A DNA stretch of 64,000 nucleotides. Origin: JABDMH01 sp965223025 (GTDB lineage Bacteria > Bacteroidota > Bacteroidia > Chitinophagales > Saprospiraceae). A model generated the notes under the pieces. That model saw only the letters and a program-made list of their open reading frames with translations, was not told where the DNA came from and made no database searches. Location of the stretch: assembly GCA_965223025.1 (NCBI GenBank), contig CBDCVP010000023.1, forward strand, positions 744,001-808,000, given 5' to 3'. Shown one piece after another: positions 35,862-44,758 of the stretch (position 1 is the stretch's first letter; every line of letters starts with the position of its first letter). A program made the translations under genes and the position numbers.

Positions 35862-37352
35862 ATGAAAAATACAGTCTCTATATTATTGGTAGCCGGTATT
35901 GTTCTATTGTTGAATATTCTCTCCAAGCAATTGTTTTTTCGCGTAGATCTCACTGAAGGCAAACAATACACGTTAAGCAATGCTACCAAGGACATTTTAC
36001 GCAACTTGGAAGATCCTGTAACCGTCAAGGCATACTTTTCTGAGGATCTACCGGCAAACATAGCAAATACCAGAAGGGATTTTCAGGACATGTTGATCGA
36101 GTATGCCAATCTCTCGAAAGGATATGTAGATTATGAGTTTGTCAATCCTAATGATGATCCGGCCATAGAGCAGGAAGCGACTCAGAATGGTATTCAGCCC
36201 TTGACCATCATGATGCGTGAAAAAGATCAGGCAAAGCAACAGAGAGCATTTCTTGGTGCCATTGTGAAAGTTGGTGAGGCGCAGGAGGTGATTCCTGTCA
36301 TCCAACCAGGTGGAGCAATGGAGTATCCCTTGACCACCAGCATTAAGAAACATACTGCCTTGGACAAACCGTCTATTGCACTCTTACAGGGCCATGGTGA
36401 ACCACCCATGCAGGAATTGTCACAAGCAGCTCAACAACTGAGTATACTTTATAATGTGGAGCTGGTGGATTTGAATACTGAATCATCCATTGACAATAGA
36501 TTTAAGACAGCGGCTATGATCAGACCCACGGATACTCTTCGGGCTGATGCCTTTGGCAAACTCAATGCTTTTTTAGATCGGGGAGGTCATCTGTTCGTTG
36601 CTTTTGACCGGGTAAAGGGTGATCTTTCAAATGCTTCTGGTAGTGCCACGGATATTGGACTACATGGATGGTTGGCCTCCAAAGGCATCAATGTCGATGA
36701 TAGTTTTGTGACCGATGCCAGCTGCGGAAATGTGACGGTCCAACAGAGATCTGGTTTTCTCACTTTCAATAACCAAATCAGTTTCCCTTATCTGCCGATC
36801 GTAAAAAAATATCCAGAGCATCCGATCACCGAAGGATTGGAGCAAGTAGTGCTGGAATTTGCCAGCCCAATCACATTCACAGGAGATAGCAGCTTTCAGT
36901 TTACACCGATACTCACATCTTCAGAGAAAGCAGGTACCGTCAAGGCACCCACGTATTTCGATATTCAAAAAGAATGGACCAATCTCGATTTTCCCCAACA
37001 AAACATCGTGATGGGCGCCATCGTAGAAGGTAGTTTTGGCACGCAGCCGGGTAAACTCATCGTAGTATCGGATGGGAGCTTTCCGATCAGTGGTCAGCGC
37101 GGGCAGAATCCAGACAACGTAAGCCTGATGGTCAACAGCATAGATTGGCTCTCAGACGACACTGGTCTGATAGAACTGAGGACCAAAGGTGTTAGCTCGC
37201 GACCCATCGAAGACCTCGAAGATGGCAGACGCTCTTTTTTAAAATATCTAAATTTCTTATTACCCATCCTACTGATATTAATATATAGTTTTTACCGTAG
37301 TCAAAAAAGCAAGAATGTTAGGCTACAACGGATGCAGGAACGTTGGGTTTAG
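35862..37352 (+). CDS. gldG: Gliding motility-associated ABC transporter protein GldG
   Basis: A 496-residue protein anchored at both ends: an N-terminal helix (VSILLVAGIVLLLNIL) and a C-terminal helix (FLNFLLPILLILIYSFYR). The large periplasmic part has a GATase-like fold (RVDLTEGKQYTLSNATKDIL near the start; ALLQGHGEPP; FLDRGGHLFVAFD). This is the GldG/ABC-2 auxiliary family. It follows gldF with 2 bp spacing. Confidence 0.9.
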   Translation: MKNTVSILLVAGIVLLLNILSKQLFFRVDLTEGKQYTLSNATKDILRNLEDPVTVKAYFSEDLPANIANTRRDFQDMLIEYANLSKGYVDYEFVNPNDDPAIEQEATQNGIQPLTIMMREKDQAKQQRAFLGAIVKVGEAQEVIPVIQPGGAMEYPLTTSIKKHTALDKPSIALLQGHGEPPMQELSQAAQQLSILYNVELVDLNTESSIDNRFKTAAMIRPTDTLRADAFGKLNAFLDRGGHLFVAFDRVKGDLSNASGSATDIGLHGWLASKGINVDDSFVTDASCGNVTVQQRSGFLTFNNQISFPYLPIVKKYPEHPITEGLEQVVLEFASPITFTGDSSFQFTPILTSSEKAGTVKAPTYFDIQKEWTNLDFPQQNIVMGAIVEGSFGTQPGKLIVVSDGSFPISGQRGQNPDNVSLMVNSIDWLSDDTGLIELRTKGVSSRPIEDLEDGRRSFLKYLNFLLPILLILIYSFYRSQKSKNVRLQRMQERWV

Positions 37353-37382
37353 TTTTTCGTCTTATCTAAATGCTTAAATACT

Positions 37383-38312
37383 ATGAATAATAAAACACTC
37401 GGAATTGCATTTGGTGTCTTACTGCTCATATATTTAATAATCAAATTTGCTGGAGGCAATAAGGAGAGAAGTTTCGATCCGGAGATACTCTCCGTCGATA
37501 CATCACAGGTCAACAAGATTAGCATTGCTCCTGCAAATGGAAGTCCTTTTGAACTTGTCCGTTCTGCCGATGGGTGGATATTGAATGTAGATGGAAAAAC
37601 CCACGAAGCTACCACCTCAAGTGTCAAGGGATTACTGGCAAATGTGGGATCAGTCAAAGCGGACAGAGTGGTGTCAAAAAATCCAGATAGATTTGCAGAT
37701 TACAATGCCAATGATTCACTGGGCACTTTGATTGAATTGTATAATGGCAGCAACCTCTTGGGCGGAGTTGTTGTGGGGCGATTTAGTTTTAATCAGGCTA
37801 CGAGGAATGGTATTTCCTACCTTCGACCTGCGGACAAACAGGAGGTTTATTCAGTAGATGGATTTTTGAGCATGAGCTTGTCTCAAGACCATAATAGCTA
37901 TCGCAACAAGGAGATTCTAGCCCTGAATCGTGATGATCTCACCCGAATAAGCATTTCGGCCCTGGGTGAAAATCACACCCTGTCAAAGATGGGAGATGAT
38001 TGGCAGAGGGGTGATGGTCAAAATATGGACTCGACCCAGATGGCCGGATATATTAATACTTTGGGGAGTGTCAATGGTGCTACCTTTTTGGAAGATCCTT
38101 CCTTGGGTGTGGGTCCCGAAATCGGTGAAGTAGTTTTCGAAGGCAACAACATTCCTCAGCCCATCAAGATTTCCATTTATACTGCGCAAGATACCACCCA
38201 AGATTTTGTCGTGCATTCTTCCGCCAATGAAGATGCTTACTTCTTCTCTGATTCAAGTGGCGTATACAATCGCATTGTGGAGAAATTAGTAGATCTCATT
38301 TCCAGTGATTGA
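37383..38312 (+). CDS. DUF4340 domain-containing membrane-anchored protein
   Basis: A 309-residue protein with one N-terminal helix (LGIAFGVLLLIYLIIKFAGG) and a periplasmic beta-rich region with repeated DUF4340-like segments (DTSQVNKISIAPANGSPFELVRSADGWIL; LTRISISALGENHTLSKMGDDWQ). DUF4340 proteins are regularly encoded after gldF/gldG-like exporters, and here it is 30 bp downstream of gldG. It is therefore probably a periplasmic partner of that transporter. Its biochemical role is unknown. Confidence 0.82.
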   Translation: MNNKTLGIAFGVLLLIYLIIKFAGGNKERSFDPEILSVDTSQVNKISIAPANGSPFELVRSADGWILNVDGKTHEATTSSVKGLLANVGSVKADRVVSKNPDRFADYNANDSLGTLIELYNGSNLLGGVVVGRFSFNQATRNGISYLRPADKQEVYSVDGFLSMSLSQDHNSYRNKEILALNRDDLTRISISALGENHTLSKMGDDWQRGDGQNMDSTQMAGYINTLGSVNGATFLEDPSLGVGPEIGEVVFEGNNIPQPIKISIYTAQDTTQDFVVHSSANEDAYFFSDSSGVYNRIVEKLVDLISSD

Positions 38313-38325
38313 TATCCATCGCGGC

Positions 38326-38333
38326 TAACTTTG
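38326..38333 (+). promoter_or_regulatory. Possible -7 promoter element (TAACTTTG)
   Basis: A perfect TAnnTTTG, 61 bp before the ATG of the PolX-like gene. It suggests a separate transcription unit from the gld genes. Confidence 0.45.
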
Positions 38334-38394
38334 ACCTCTATGGGTCGATCATTCTTCAGGTGATTGAGGCCTGGGCATTACATAGCTTCACCAG

Positions 38395-40032
38395 ATGAAA
38401 AGATCTATGACTAATAAGGAGATCTCCCATTCTTTTGCACTGTTGGCCAAGTTGATGGAATTGCAGAGTGAAAATCCCTACAAGATCAGGTCCTATCAAC
38501 GCATAGCAGGTACCTTGAGGAAGCTTGGTACCCCTTTGGTGGAGATGAGCGCTGTCGATATTAATGAAATGGAGGGTGTTGGTAAGGCCATTTCCGGCAA
38601 GATTCAAGAATTATTGCAGGGTGGTACCATGAGCACATTGGAGCGGTATAAAGAGAGCGTGCCCAGTGGCATCATCGAATTACTGCAAATCAAGGGATTG
38701 AGTCCTAAGAAAATCAAGATTGCTTGGACTGAGTTAGGGGTGGAGAGTGCGACAGATTTGCTATACGCTTGCAATGAGAACCGATTGATCGACTTAAAGG
38801 GATTTGGCGAGCGTACCCAGCAAGAGATAAAGAGGCAGCTTGAGTTTTTTCTCCGCAATCGATCCAAATTTCTACATACCAATGTGGTCGACCTGGCTGA
38901 TAGATTGATGCGTGAACTGAAGGTACGGGATCCAGACTTGCGGCTGGCATGGACTGGAGCATTCAGGAGATGTGATCCCATCTTGGAGAAACTTGAGCTC
39001 CTGATGGATCAGAAGGCAGATTCGGTGGATGTCCTTAGCGCCATCGTAGGATTGGAAGTAGGCACGATAAGTACCGATGTAGTCAAAGGCCACTATGAAG
39101 ATGTGCCCATTGAGGTCGTGCTGGTGGAAACTTCAGATTTTGACCGCCAATGGTTTGTTAGTACAGGTCCTGCTGAGCTGGTGGGTGCTCTGAGCGATCA
39201 TTCACATCCTTCGGAAGAAGATTGTTTTTCGTCATTGGGATTGCCCTATATTGCTCCCGAGGCCCGAGACCTAGCCAGAAGTGAGGTTGGTCCGATGGTG
39301 CCACTGGTGGAGATTTCGGATGTACTTGGTGTGGTACATACGCACAGCACATTCTCAGATGGAGTAGACACCATGGCTGATTTAGCTTTGCACAGCAAAG
39401 AAAGGGGATACGAATATCTAGTGATCACGGACCACTCACAGATTGCCGTGTATGCCAATGGGCTCACCGAGGATGATTTGTCGAGGCAATGGCAAGAGAT
39501 CGACATGCTCAATAGTAAAGATCAGGGATTTCGAATAGTCAAAGGAATAGAATGCGACATTTTGAACGATGGTTCACTCGATTATTCTCCAGAGGTACTA
39601 GCGTGCTTTGAAGTGGTTATTGCCTCCATTCACACCAATCTCAGGATGGATCTGAAGCAGGCCACTGCACGGATAATTAAGGCGATTGAAAATCCGTATA
39701 CCAATATCTTAGGTCATCCCACCGGACGACTGCTGCTCGGTAGAGAAGGGTATCCTTTAGATCTCGATAAAGTCATCGATGCCTGCGCTGCCAACCAGGT
39801 GGCTATTGAACTAAATGCCAGTCCCTATCGTTTGGATCTTGACTGGAGATGGATACCGGAGGCCCGAGAGAAAGGAGTCATGATCTCAGTGAATCCCGAC
39901 GCCCATGCTAGGCAAGCCATTGAATATATTGATTTTGGCGTGAAGATTGCAAGGAAAGGGTGGCTGGACAAAGAAGGTTGTCTCAATGCCAAGGCTGTGG
40001 ATCAATTTCTTGATTTCTGCAGGAAAAATTGA
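38395..40032 (+). CDS. PolX-like protein: degenerate polymerase X core plus PHP phosphoesterase
   Basis: A 545-residue protein. The N-terminal 8-kDa and helix-hairpin-helix regions are clear (IAGTLRKLG, EMEGVGKAISGKIQELL, LQIKGLSPKKIKIAWTELG). The palm region keeps G-A-F-R-R (residues 188-192), where active family X polymerases have GSxRR. The catalytic D-x-D that follows reads K-x-E (199-201), and the third Asp appears as Glu. The C-terminal PHP domain looks intact: HTH at 315-317, a GIECDIL segment, SIHT, LGHPTGR and NPDAH, enough for a metal centre. It is probably a nuclease or phosphoesterase with a structural polymerase core, possibly in base-excision repair. Bacteroidota homologs often show the same loss. 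Confidence 0.85.
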   Translation: MKRSMTNKEISHSFALLAKLMELQSENPYKIRSYQRIAGTLRKLGTPLVEMSAVDINEMEGVGKAISGKIQELLQGGTMSTLERYKESVPSGIIELLQIKGLSPKKIKIAWTELGVESATDLLYACNENRLIDLKGFGERTQQEIKRQLEFFLRNRSKFLHTNVVDLADRLMRELKVRDPDLRLAWTGAFRRCDPILEKLELLMDQKADSVDVLSAIVGLEVGTISTDVVKGHYEDVPIEVVLVETSDFDRQWFVSTGPAELVGALSDHSHPSEEDCFSSLGLPYIAPEARDLARSEVGPMVPLVEISDVLGVVHTHSTFSDGVDTMADLALHSKERGYEYLVITDHSQIAVYANGLTEDDLSRQWQEIDMLNSKDQGFRIVKGIECDILNDGSLDYSPEVLACFEVVIASIHTNLRMDLKQATARIIKAIENPYTNILGHPTGRLLLGREGYPLDLDKVIDACAANQVAIELNASPYRLDLDWRWIPEAREKGVMISVNPDAHARQAIEYIDFGVKIARKGWLDKEGCLNAKAVDQFLDFCRKN

Positions 40033-40113
40033 TAAGGAAGATTGCATCCATTTTTTATGGCCAGAGGGCAATAAATTGGTTGTGGTAATCTTTTAAATAC
40101 TGTCCAAATAGAT

Positions 40114-40121
40114 TATTTTTG
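40114..40121 (+). promoter_or_regulatory. Bacteroidota -7 promoter element (TATTTTTG)
   Basis: A perfect TAnnTTTG, 23 bp before the lipoprotein ATG at 40145, in a locally AT-rich stretch. Its position fits a short leader. Confidence 0.55.
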
Positions 40122-40144
40122 TTCAAATTAAAGAAAGTTAGCAT

Positions 40145-40669
40145 ATGAAACGTTTGAGAATGTCCATATCACTTGCACTGGTGATGATCATGGGACTTAT
40201 CATGACTAGTTGTCAAAGTGAGACTAAAGATGGTGCCAAAGAGGAAGCAAAAGCTGCCATGGAAGAAACTGGTGCAGCGGCTGTGGCAACTGCGGAAAAT
40301 ACTGTGGCAACACCATCTGCGGCTGAGGTGCCCGCCGGTCCCACTACTTCATTGGAATTTGCTGAAACCAAACACGACTATGGTTCCATCGAACAGGGAG
40401 AGAAGGTGGCGCATATCTTTAAGTTTACAAATACTGGCAACGAGCCGCTAGTTTTGAGTAATGTAAAGCCAAGCTGTGGTTGTACCACACCCAGTTGGAC
40501 CAAGGAACCGATTGCTCCCGGTGACGCTGGTGAAATTCATGTGGAATTTGATTCAAAGGGCAAATCTGGTAAGCAGACAAAGACGGTGACGGTAACTGCG
40601 AATACTGACCCAGCTAAGACAGTGCTAACCATCTCTGGTGAAGTGTTAAAGCCTGAAGAAGCTGGTTAG
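40145..40669 (+). CDS. DUF1573 lipoprotein
   Basis: A 174-residue protein. The signal peptide ends in a lipobox (IMTSC, Cys23), followed by an Ala/Glu-rich linker (about 25-65) and a DUF1573 domain with ETKHDYGSIEQGEKVAHIFKF..NTGNEPL, the conserved PSCGCTTPSW and a beta-sandwich end (TISGEV). DUF1573 resembles ASPM/MSP-type Ig folds and is very common in Bacteroidota envelopes, with unknown function. It has its own promoter element and a strong terminator, so it is probably monocistronic. Confidence 0.88.
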   Translation: MKRLRMSISLALVMIMGLIMTSCQSETKDGAKEEAKAAMEETGAAAVATAENTVATPSAAEVPAGPTTSLEFAETKHDYGSIEQGEKVAHIFKFTNTGNEPLVLSNVKPSCGCTTPSWTKEPIAPGDAGEIHVEFDSKGKSGKQTKTVTVTANTDPAKTVLTISGEVLKPEEAG

Positions 40670-40710
40670 TCAAATGATGGTAGTGGCAGAATAGTACTGC
40701 CCAAGAAATG

Positions 40711-40744
40711 AAAGCCTGTATATTAGCGTATACAGGCTTTTTTG
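40711..40744 (+). terminator. Rho-independent terminator after the DUF1573 gene
   Basis: A perfect 12-bp stem (AAAGCCTGTATA / TATACAGGCTTT) with loop TTAGCG, followed directly by T residues. It ends 7 bp before the UbiA-like start codon, so the prenyltransferase promoter would overlap it or depend on readthrough. Confidence 0.9.
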
Positions 40745-40751
40745 TTTTCAC

Positions 40752-41615
40752 ATGAAGAACTATTTATCTCTAGTCAAATTTGCGCATACCGTATTTGCTT
40801 TGCCATTTGCTTTGCTAGGCTTGTTTCTTGCCGTTGAGCGATATGGCAGTGAGAATTTGACCTGGACGATGGTCAAAGTCCTGGCATGCATGGTATTTGC
40901 ACGCAATGCGGCTATGGCTTTCAATAGGTACATCGATCGCGATATCGATGCACTCAATCCTCGTACAAGTAAGAGGGAGATACCTGCAGGCATCATTTCT
41001 CCCCGGCAGGCAAGATTTTTCGTCGCTATCAACTGTCTGCTTTTCATCACCACTACCTACCTAATCAATCCACTTTGTTTCTATCTCTCTCCCGTGGCCC
41101 TGGCTGTGGTACTGGGTTATAGTTATACAAAGCGATTTACGGTCTTGTGCCACGTGGTATTGGGTTTGGGTTTGGCTCTGGCACCAATAGGTGCATATCT
41201 TGCCGTATCGGGTAAATTTGACCTGTTACCGATTTTGTATGGTTTGGTAGTACTGACATGGGTATCGGGTTTCGATATTATTTACGCGCTGCAGGATATC
41301 GAGTTTGACAATAACCACAACCTACGCTCATTGCCGGTTAGATTTGGTCATCAAGGGTCATTGATCATTTCCACGGTCCTACATATTTGCTGTGCTGCCT
41401 TGATGATTTGGGCGGGGTATCTCTCTCAGGAATCTTTTGCCGTACTTTCGATTTTGCATTGGATTGGCGCGGTTATCTTCATTTCTCTTTTAGTGTATCA
41501 GCATCTCTTGGTCAAGCCTGGTAAACTGGACAAAGTGAACCTCGCTTTTTTTACGACCAATGGCATAGGGAGTGTCATTTTCTGCGCGCTCTTTATTGCC
41601 GATCTGATGTTTTAG
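40752..41615 (+). CDS. UbiA-family prenyltransferase (MqnP/UbiA-like)
   Basis: A 287-residue protein with eight or nine helices. The first Asp-rich motif is NRYIDRDID and the second is DIIYALQDIEFD; both bind the polyprenyl diphosphate through Mg2+. SKREIPAG and YSYTKRF are family blocks. The length and the N-terminal KFAHTVFALPFALLG match the UbiA-like group that includes MqnP of the futalosine menaquinone pathway, but 4-hydroxybenzoate prenyltransferases are close relatives. No other quinone gene is present in the window to decide this. Confidence 0.83.
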   Translation: MKNYLSLVKFAHTVFALPFALLGLFLAVERYGSENLTWTMVKVLACMVFARNAAMAFNRYIDRDIDALNPRTSKREIPAGIISPRQARFFVAINCLLFITTTYLINPLCFYLSPVALAVVLGYSYTKRFTVLCHVVLGLGLALAPIGAYLAVSGKFDLLPILYGLVVLTWVSGFDIIYALQDIEFDNNHNLRSLPVRFGHQGSLIISTVLHICCAALMIWAGYLSQESFAVLSILHWIGAVIFISLLVYQHLLVKPGKLDKVNLAFFTTNGIGSVIFCALFIADLMF

Positions 41616-41854
41616 TAAACAACTGATCTAAGAATCTCGTCGCTCTATTTTCAAGGAAAAAATATGCGGCTAGGAGATGAATGGCATGTTTACGAAAGGG
41701 ACTCAATCAATTTGGACAAATGTGAATTTTTGATCGATCTGAAGAAAACAGGATCTTCTTGATCTTCACTGCTTACCTCTATGGTTTATCTATTGCTGTA
41801 GCTTGATGAACGCTGCACAATGTCCTTTAGCCATTGCTTAGCCATCTTTTTGGC

Positions 41855-42583
41855 TTATCGTTCTTGTCTCAACTCTTTGATCAGACTACCCGGTAATGTA
41901 ACCGTTGAGGTGTTGTCAACTTTCAAATTGTATTTTTTTAGTAGGATGTGACCAAGATTAATTTGTGATTTATGGCCATGACCAGAAAGGGAGTCCATTT
42001 CAAAATTCTGTGGAAAACTGAGGGAGGAGTTTGCTAAGTCCAGATGTAAATGAGACATCCTCGATCTATACTTGATATTATCTGCAATATCCATTTTTGG
42101 ATTTCGGAAAGATGGGAGAAGGTTGTTTATAAAGTATAAGCTGCAATTTTTTGCAGAAATTTTTACATCCTCATGCTCGTTGTTCACTACGATATTCACT
42201 TTGGAGTTCTGAGCATTAATCATTGTTCTGCTGGGCAGATGCAAGACCGCGTGCTGGCTTCCTCGCAGATTGGTTTGATTTGGATCGAGTAATATTCTTA
42301 ATGCAGAACCGTCTATTTCATGAAGTATGGTTTTCTTATGGGCGTTGTTTTCTATTTCCAGAAATTGTTGGTTATTGAATACGACGGATACTCTGGGAAT
42401 ATCTTCTATTCGCACTTCATCGATATTGGGAATGTTGTGCCGAGTGTACCTGAGTGCATCAATTTCCTCTGCATTGAGGATCTCGCCCTTATTGTATTTA
42501 TTGCGCAATATGCCATTGACTATCAGTGGATAAAAAATGGGGACGCAGCAGGAAATAATTAAGACTCTGAAACTTGTTTTCAT
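41855..42583 (-). CDS. Membrane-anchored hypothetical protein with DUF2807-like beta-solenoid pattern
   Basis: A 242-residue protein with an N-terminal helix (VLIISCCVPIFYPLIVNGIL) and an outer domain with repeated short strands of the kind seen in DUF2807 (INAQNSKVNIVV, ISAKNCSLYF, LDLANSSLSF, VDNTSTVTLPG). It is the last gene of the ABC/GntR operon; its ATG overlaps the GntR stop by one base. It could sense or bind an envelope ligand for the operon, but this is inference. Confidence 0.6.
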   Translation of the reverse strand: MKTSFRVLIISCCVPIFYPLIVNGILRNKYNKGEILNAEEIDALRYTRHNIPNIDEVRIEDIPRVSVVFNNQQFLEIENNAHKKTILHEIDGSALRILLDPNQTNLRGSQHAVLHLPSRTMINAQNSKVNIVVNNEHEDVKISAKNCSLYFINNLLPSFRNPKMDIADNIKYRSRMSHLHLDLANSSLSFPQNFEMDSLSGHGHKSQINLGHILLKKYNLKVDNTSTVTLPGSLIKELRQER

Positions 42584-42963
42584 TAGTGACTGCTTTTGAT
42601 GTTTTCCGTAGTAAAATGGTCAAAATAGTTTTGTAGCATTTTCATATCTATACCTAATAGATCCATAGATTTAAACAATACTGGTAGTTCGTGGTCCATA
42701 AATCCATCTTTTAAGTATTTTTTTGCTCGGGGTAACCCACCTGCCTGCACAAACAACCCCAATCCTCTCTTATTTTCTAGGACCTCCAGCTGTTGCAATT
42801 TCTCAACGGTGCGCATGATGGTATTAGGATTTACACTGAGCATATGGGCCAGCTCCCTGACGCTTGGTATTTTGCTGTTTGCCTCGTACACTTCCATCAC
42901 AATCTTTTCACAGATGTAATCGACTATCTGTAGGTAGATGGCTTTTCTGTCTGAAAACTGCAT
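42583..42963 (-). CDS. GntR family regulator, YtrA subfamily
   Basis: A 126-residue protein with the winged helix of GntR proteins (IYLQIVDYICEKIVMEVYEANSKIPSVRELAHMLSVNPNTIMRTVEKLQQLEVLENKRGLGLFV) and only a short C-terminal helical extension. This is the YtrA type, which usually represses an adjacent ABC transporter operon. It is encoded third in that operon, after the ATPase and permease. The inverted repeat at 44604-44629 is the natural candidate for its own operator. Confidence 0.88.
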   Translation of the reverse strand: MQFSDRKAIYLQIVDYICEKIVMEVYEANSKIPSVRELAHMLSVNPNTIMRTVEKLQQLEVLENKRGLGLFVQAGGLPRAKKYLKDGFMDHELPVLFKSMDLLGIDMKMLQNYFDHFTTENIKSSH

Positions 42964-42964
42964 A

Positions 42965-43771
42965 TTAACTTTTAACTTCTCCTTCTTGCAACCTAAAGTA
43001 ACTGGCTATGAAAAGCCCAATGATCGTGAGGGCCATAACCATTGTCATGGACCATTTAGATGATAACTGAGTGATGATCTGGCCTGTTTGTCTTCCATCT
43101 TCGATTAGGATCCATCCATTATTATATGGCTGCCAACCATTGGGTAGGAATAAGTATCTGAGGAAGTCCTCGACCGCTAAGGACAACATCAACATCCCAA
43201 TAAGGAGCAGCAAGGCTAGAAATAAGGAATATTTGCGGATGGTCAACATCCAGAAAATGAACAACGAAGCGCAAATGAGGTAGAGTGGTTGTATCTGCCA
43301 AATGAGGCGTGAGAATATGAATGAGTATCGTGTATTATTTTCGATGATAGTACCTTCAGCAGCAGTACTCATTAAATTGTCGGCCAAGTAGATAAAGGGT
43401 ATGTCGACCGCAATGAATACGATGGTGAACAAGATAGGAATGACAAAGACCGTCAGCATGAACAGTGATAGGAAGATCTCAAGAGTGGAGATCGGTAGTA
43501 GATTTTTATAGACGGCCTCTGGATGAGATATCCAATTTCTTGTGAGTTCGTAGATGGCGAGAAGACCAAATGCCATGAGGCCGATCGTATAGCACATATA
43601 CTGAGTATTTGTCGACATCTTTGTACTCTGTTGTTGGTTGAGAATATTTTGGATAAATACGGCAGCCATTACCAGTATGGTCACCAAGCACAGATAAGCC
43701 AGTTTCGTACGTTTGCTTTGCCATAAGAATTTTAACCAAATATGGAATCGCTGGATACTAAATGCTTTCAT
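42965..43771 (-). CDS. ABC transporter permease-like membrane protein
   Basis: ATG 43771 is chosen (269 residues, MKAFSIQRFHIWLKFLWQSK...) although the frame is open to 43870. It has six or seven hydrophobic segments typical of ABC-2 type permeases and overlaps the upstream ATPase by 14 bp. It is the membrane partner of that ATPase. The substrate is unknown; such YtrA-controlled transporters in other bacteria respond to cell-envelope stress or peptides. Confidence 0.75.
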   Translation of the reverse strand: MKAFSIQRFHIWLKFLWQSKRTKLAYLCLVTILVMAAVFIQNILNQQQSTKMSTNTQYMCYTIGLMAFGLLAIYELTRNWISHPEAVYKNLLPISTLEIFLSLFMLTVFVIPILFTIVFIAVDIPFIYLADNLMSTAAEGTIIENNTRYSFIFSRLIWQIQPLYLICASLFIFWMLTIRKYSLFLALLLLIGMLMLSLAVEDFLRYLFLPNGWQPYNNGWILIEDGRQTGQIITQLSSKWSMTMVMALTIIGLFIASYFRLQEGEVKS

Positions 43772-44603
43772 GGGATTTGATCTTAGTGGTAAAATGTCGC
43801 TTGTGTTCAGATCGATGATAGGCTCGATAAAACATCTCAATGTCGATGGCTCCTTCTCTACCCGTATCATTGTTTACCAGATATCTGGATCCTGTCAGGG
43901 TCTTTTCCTGATACAGGGATCGAGATGAGGTGTCCAAGTAGGTGGATATGGTAAACTTTTGACTGAGTTCATCGAGAGACATATCTACTTTAATTTGTCC
44001 GGCATCGAGGATGCTAATGTGGTCGAGCATGTATTCAACATCCTTGATATGATGAGTACTGATGACCACGATATTTCTCCGATCAAGTGTTCTGGATAGT
44101 ACTTTGGCAAATTGCTCTTTGGCGGGTATATCTAAGCCATTGGTAGGTTCATCAAATAGCAGCACCTTTGTCCTGGCAGCGATTCCAAAAGCAATGAGTA
44201 GTTTTTTCTTTTGGCCCATGCTCAGTTTTTTCCAGTGTTGGGTACCATCTAGTTCAAAATCATTTATGATTTGATTAAATAAATGTGGATCAAAATTGGG
44301 GTAGATCGATTGATGGAATGTCAATAGGGATGGAATTGGTAAATCTGGCAGATAGAAATTCTCCGGGACAAGAAAGATTTCCGATTTGAATGCAGGTGTC
44401 TTATTACGCGGTTCATGATCGAATACACCAATAGTCCCAGTACCTGGATAGATTAGGCCACACATGCATTGCAGTAGAGTAGATTTGCCTGCCCCATTTT
44501 TACCGAGTAGTCCATAAATCTTACCGGTGAATAAAGACCAGTTTAGATCTTTGAGTACCTGGTGCTTGCCAAAGGAGTATGAGATGTGGTTACAGTTGAT
44601 CAT
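43758..44603 (-). CDS. ABC transporter ATP-binding protein
   Basis: A 281-residue ATPase. Walker A is GLLGKNGAGKSTLLQ, the signature is KLSMGQKKKLLIAFG, Walker B is VLLFDEPTNGLD, and the H-loop is STHHIKD. ATG 44603 begins the normal family N-terminus (MINCNHISYSFGKHQVLKDLNW); upstream codons to 44657 would run through the operator. It is the first gene of a four-gene operon with permease, GntR regulator and a membrane-anchored protein. Confidence 0.88.
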   Translation of the reverse strand: MINCNHISYSFGKHQVLKDLNWSLFTGKIYGLLGKNGAGKSTLLQCMCGLIYPGTGTIGVFDHEPRNKTPAFKSEIFLVPENFYLPDLPIPSLLTFHQSIYPNFDPHLFNQIINDFELDGTQHWKKLSMGQKKKLLIAFGIAARTKVLLFDEPTNGLDIPAKEQFAKVLSRTLDRRNIVVISTHHIKDVEYMLDHISILDAGQIKVDMSLDELSQKFTISTYLDTSSRSLYQEKTLTGSRYLVNNDTGREGAIDIEMFYRAYHRSEHKRHFTTKIKSHESI

Positions 44604-44629
44604 TAGTGTACTAGATAAGTAGAACACTA
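44604..44629 (-). promoter_or_regulatory. Candidate GntR/YtrA operator
   Basis: Inverted repeat TAGTGTACTA-gataag-TAGAACACTA on the + strand: 10-bp arms with nine matches and a 6-bp spacer. It touches the ABC ATPase start codon. On the coding strand it is flanked upstream by TATCTTAG, a near match to the -7 element, so a bound regulator would block initiation. Confidence 0.65.
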
Positions 44630-44758
44630 AGATACATAATAAATAGTGCCCTGTCAAGGTCTACACGGTATTTCTTCTAGATTCCCTATTCTACGGAGAT
44701 AAAATGTATCGAGCTATTGTATGCAGATATGGAGATCCGATTCAGTTTCTGAACGGTG

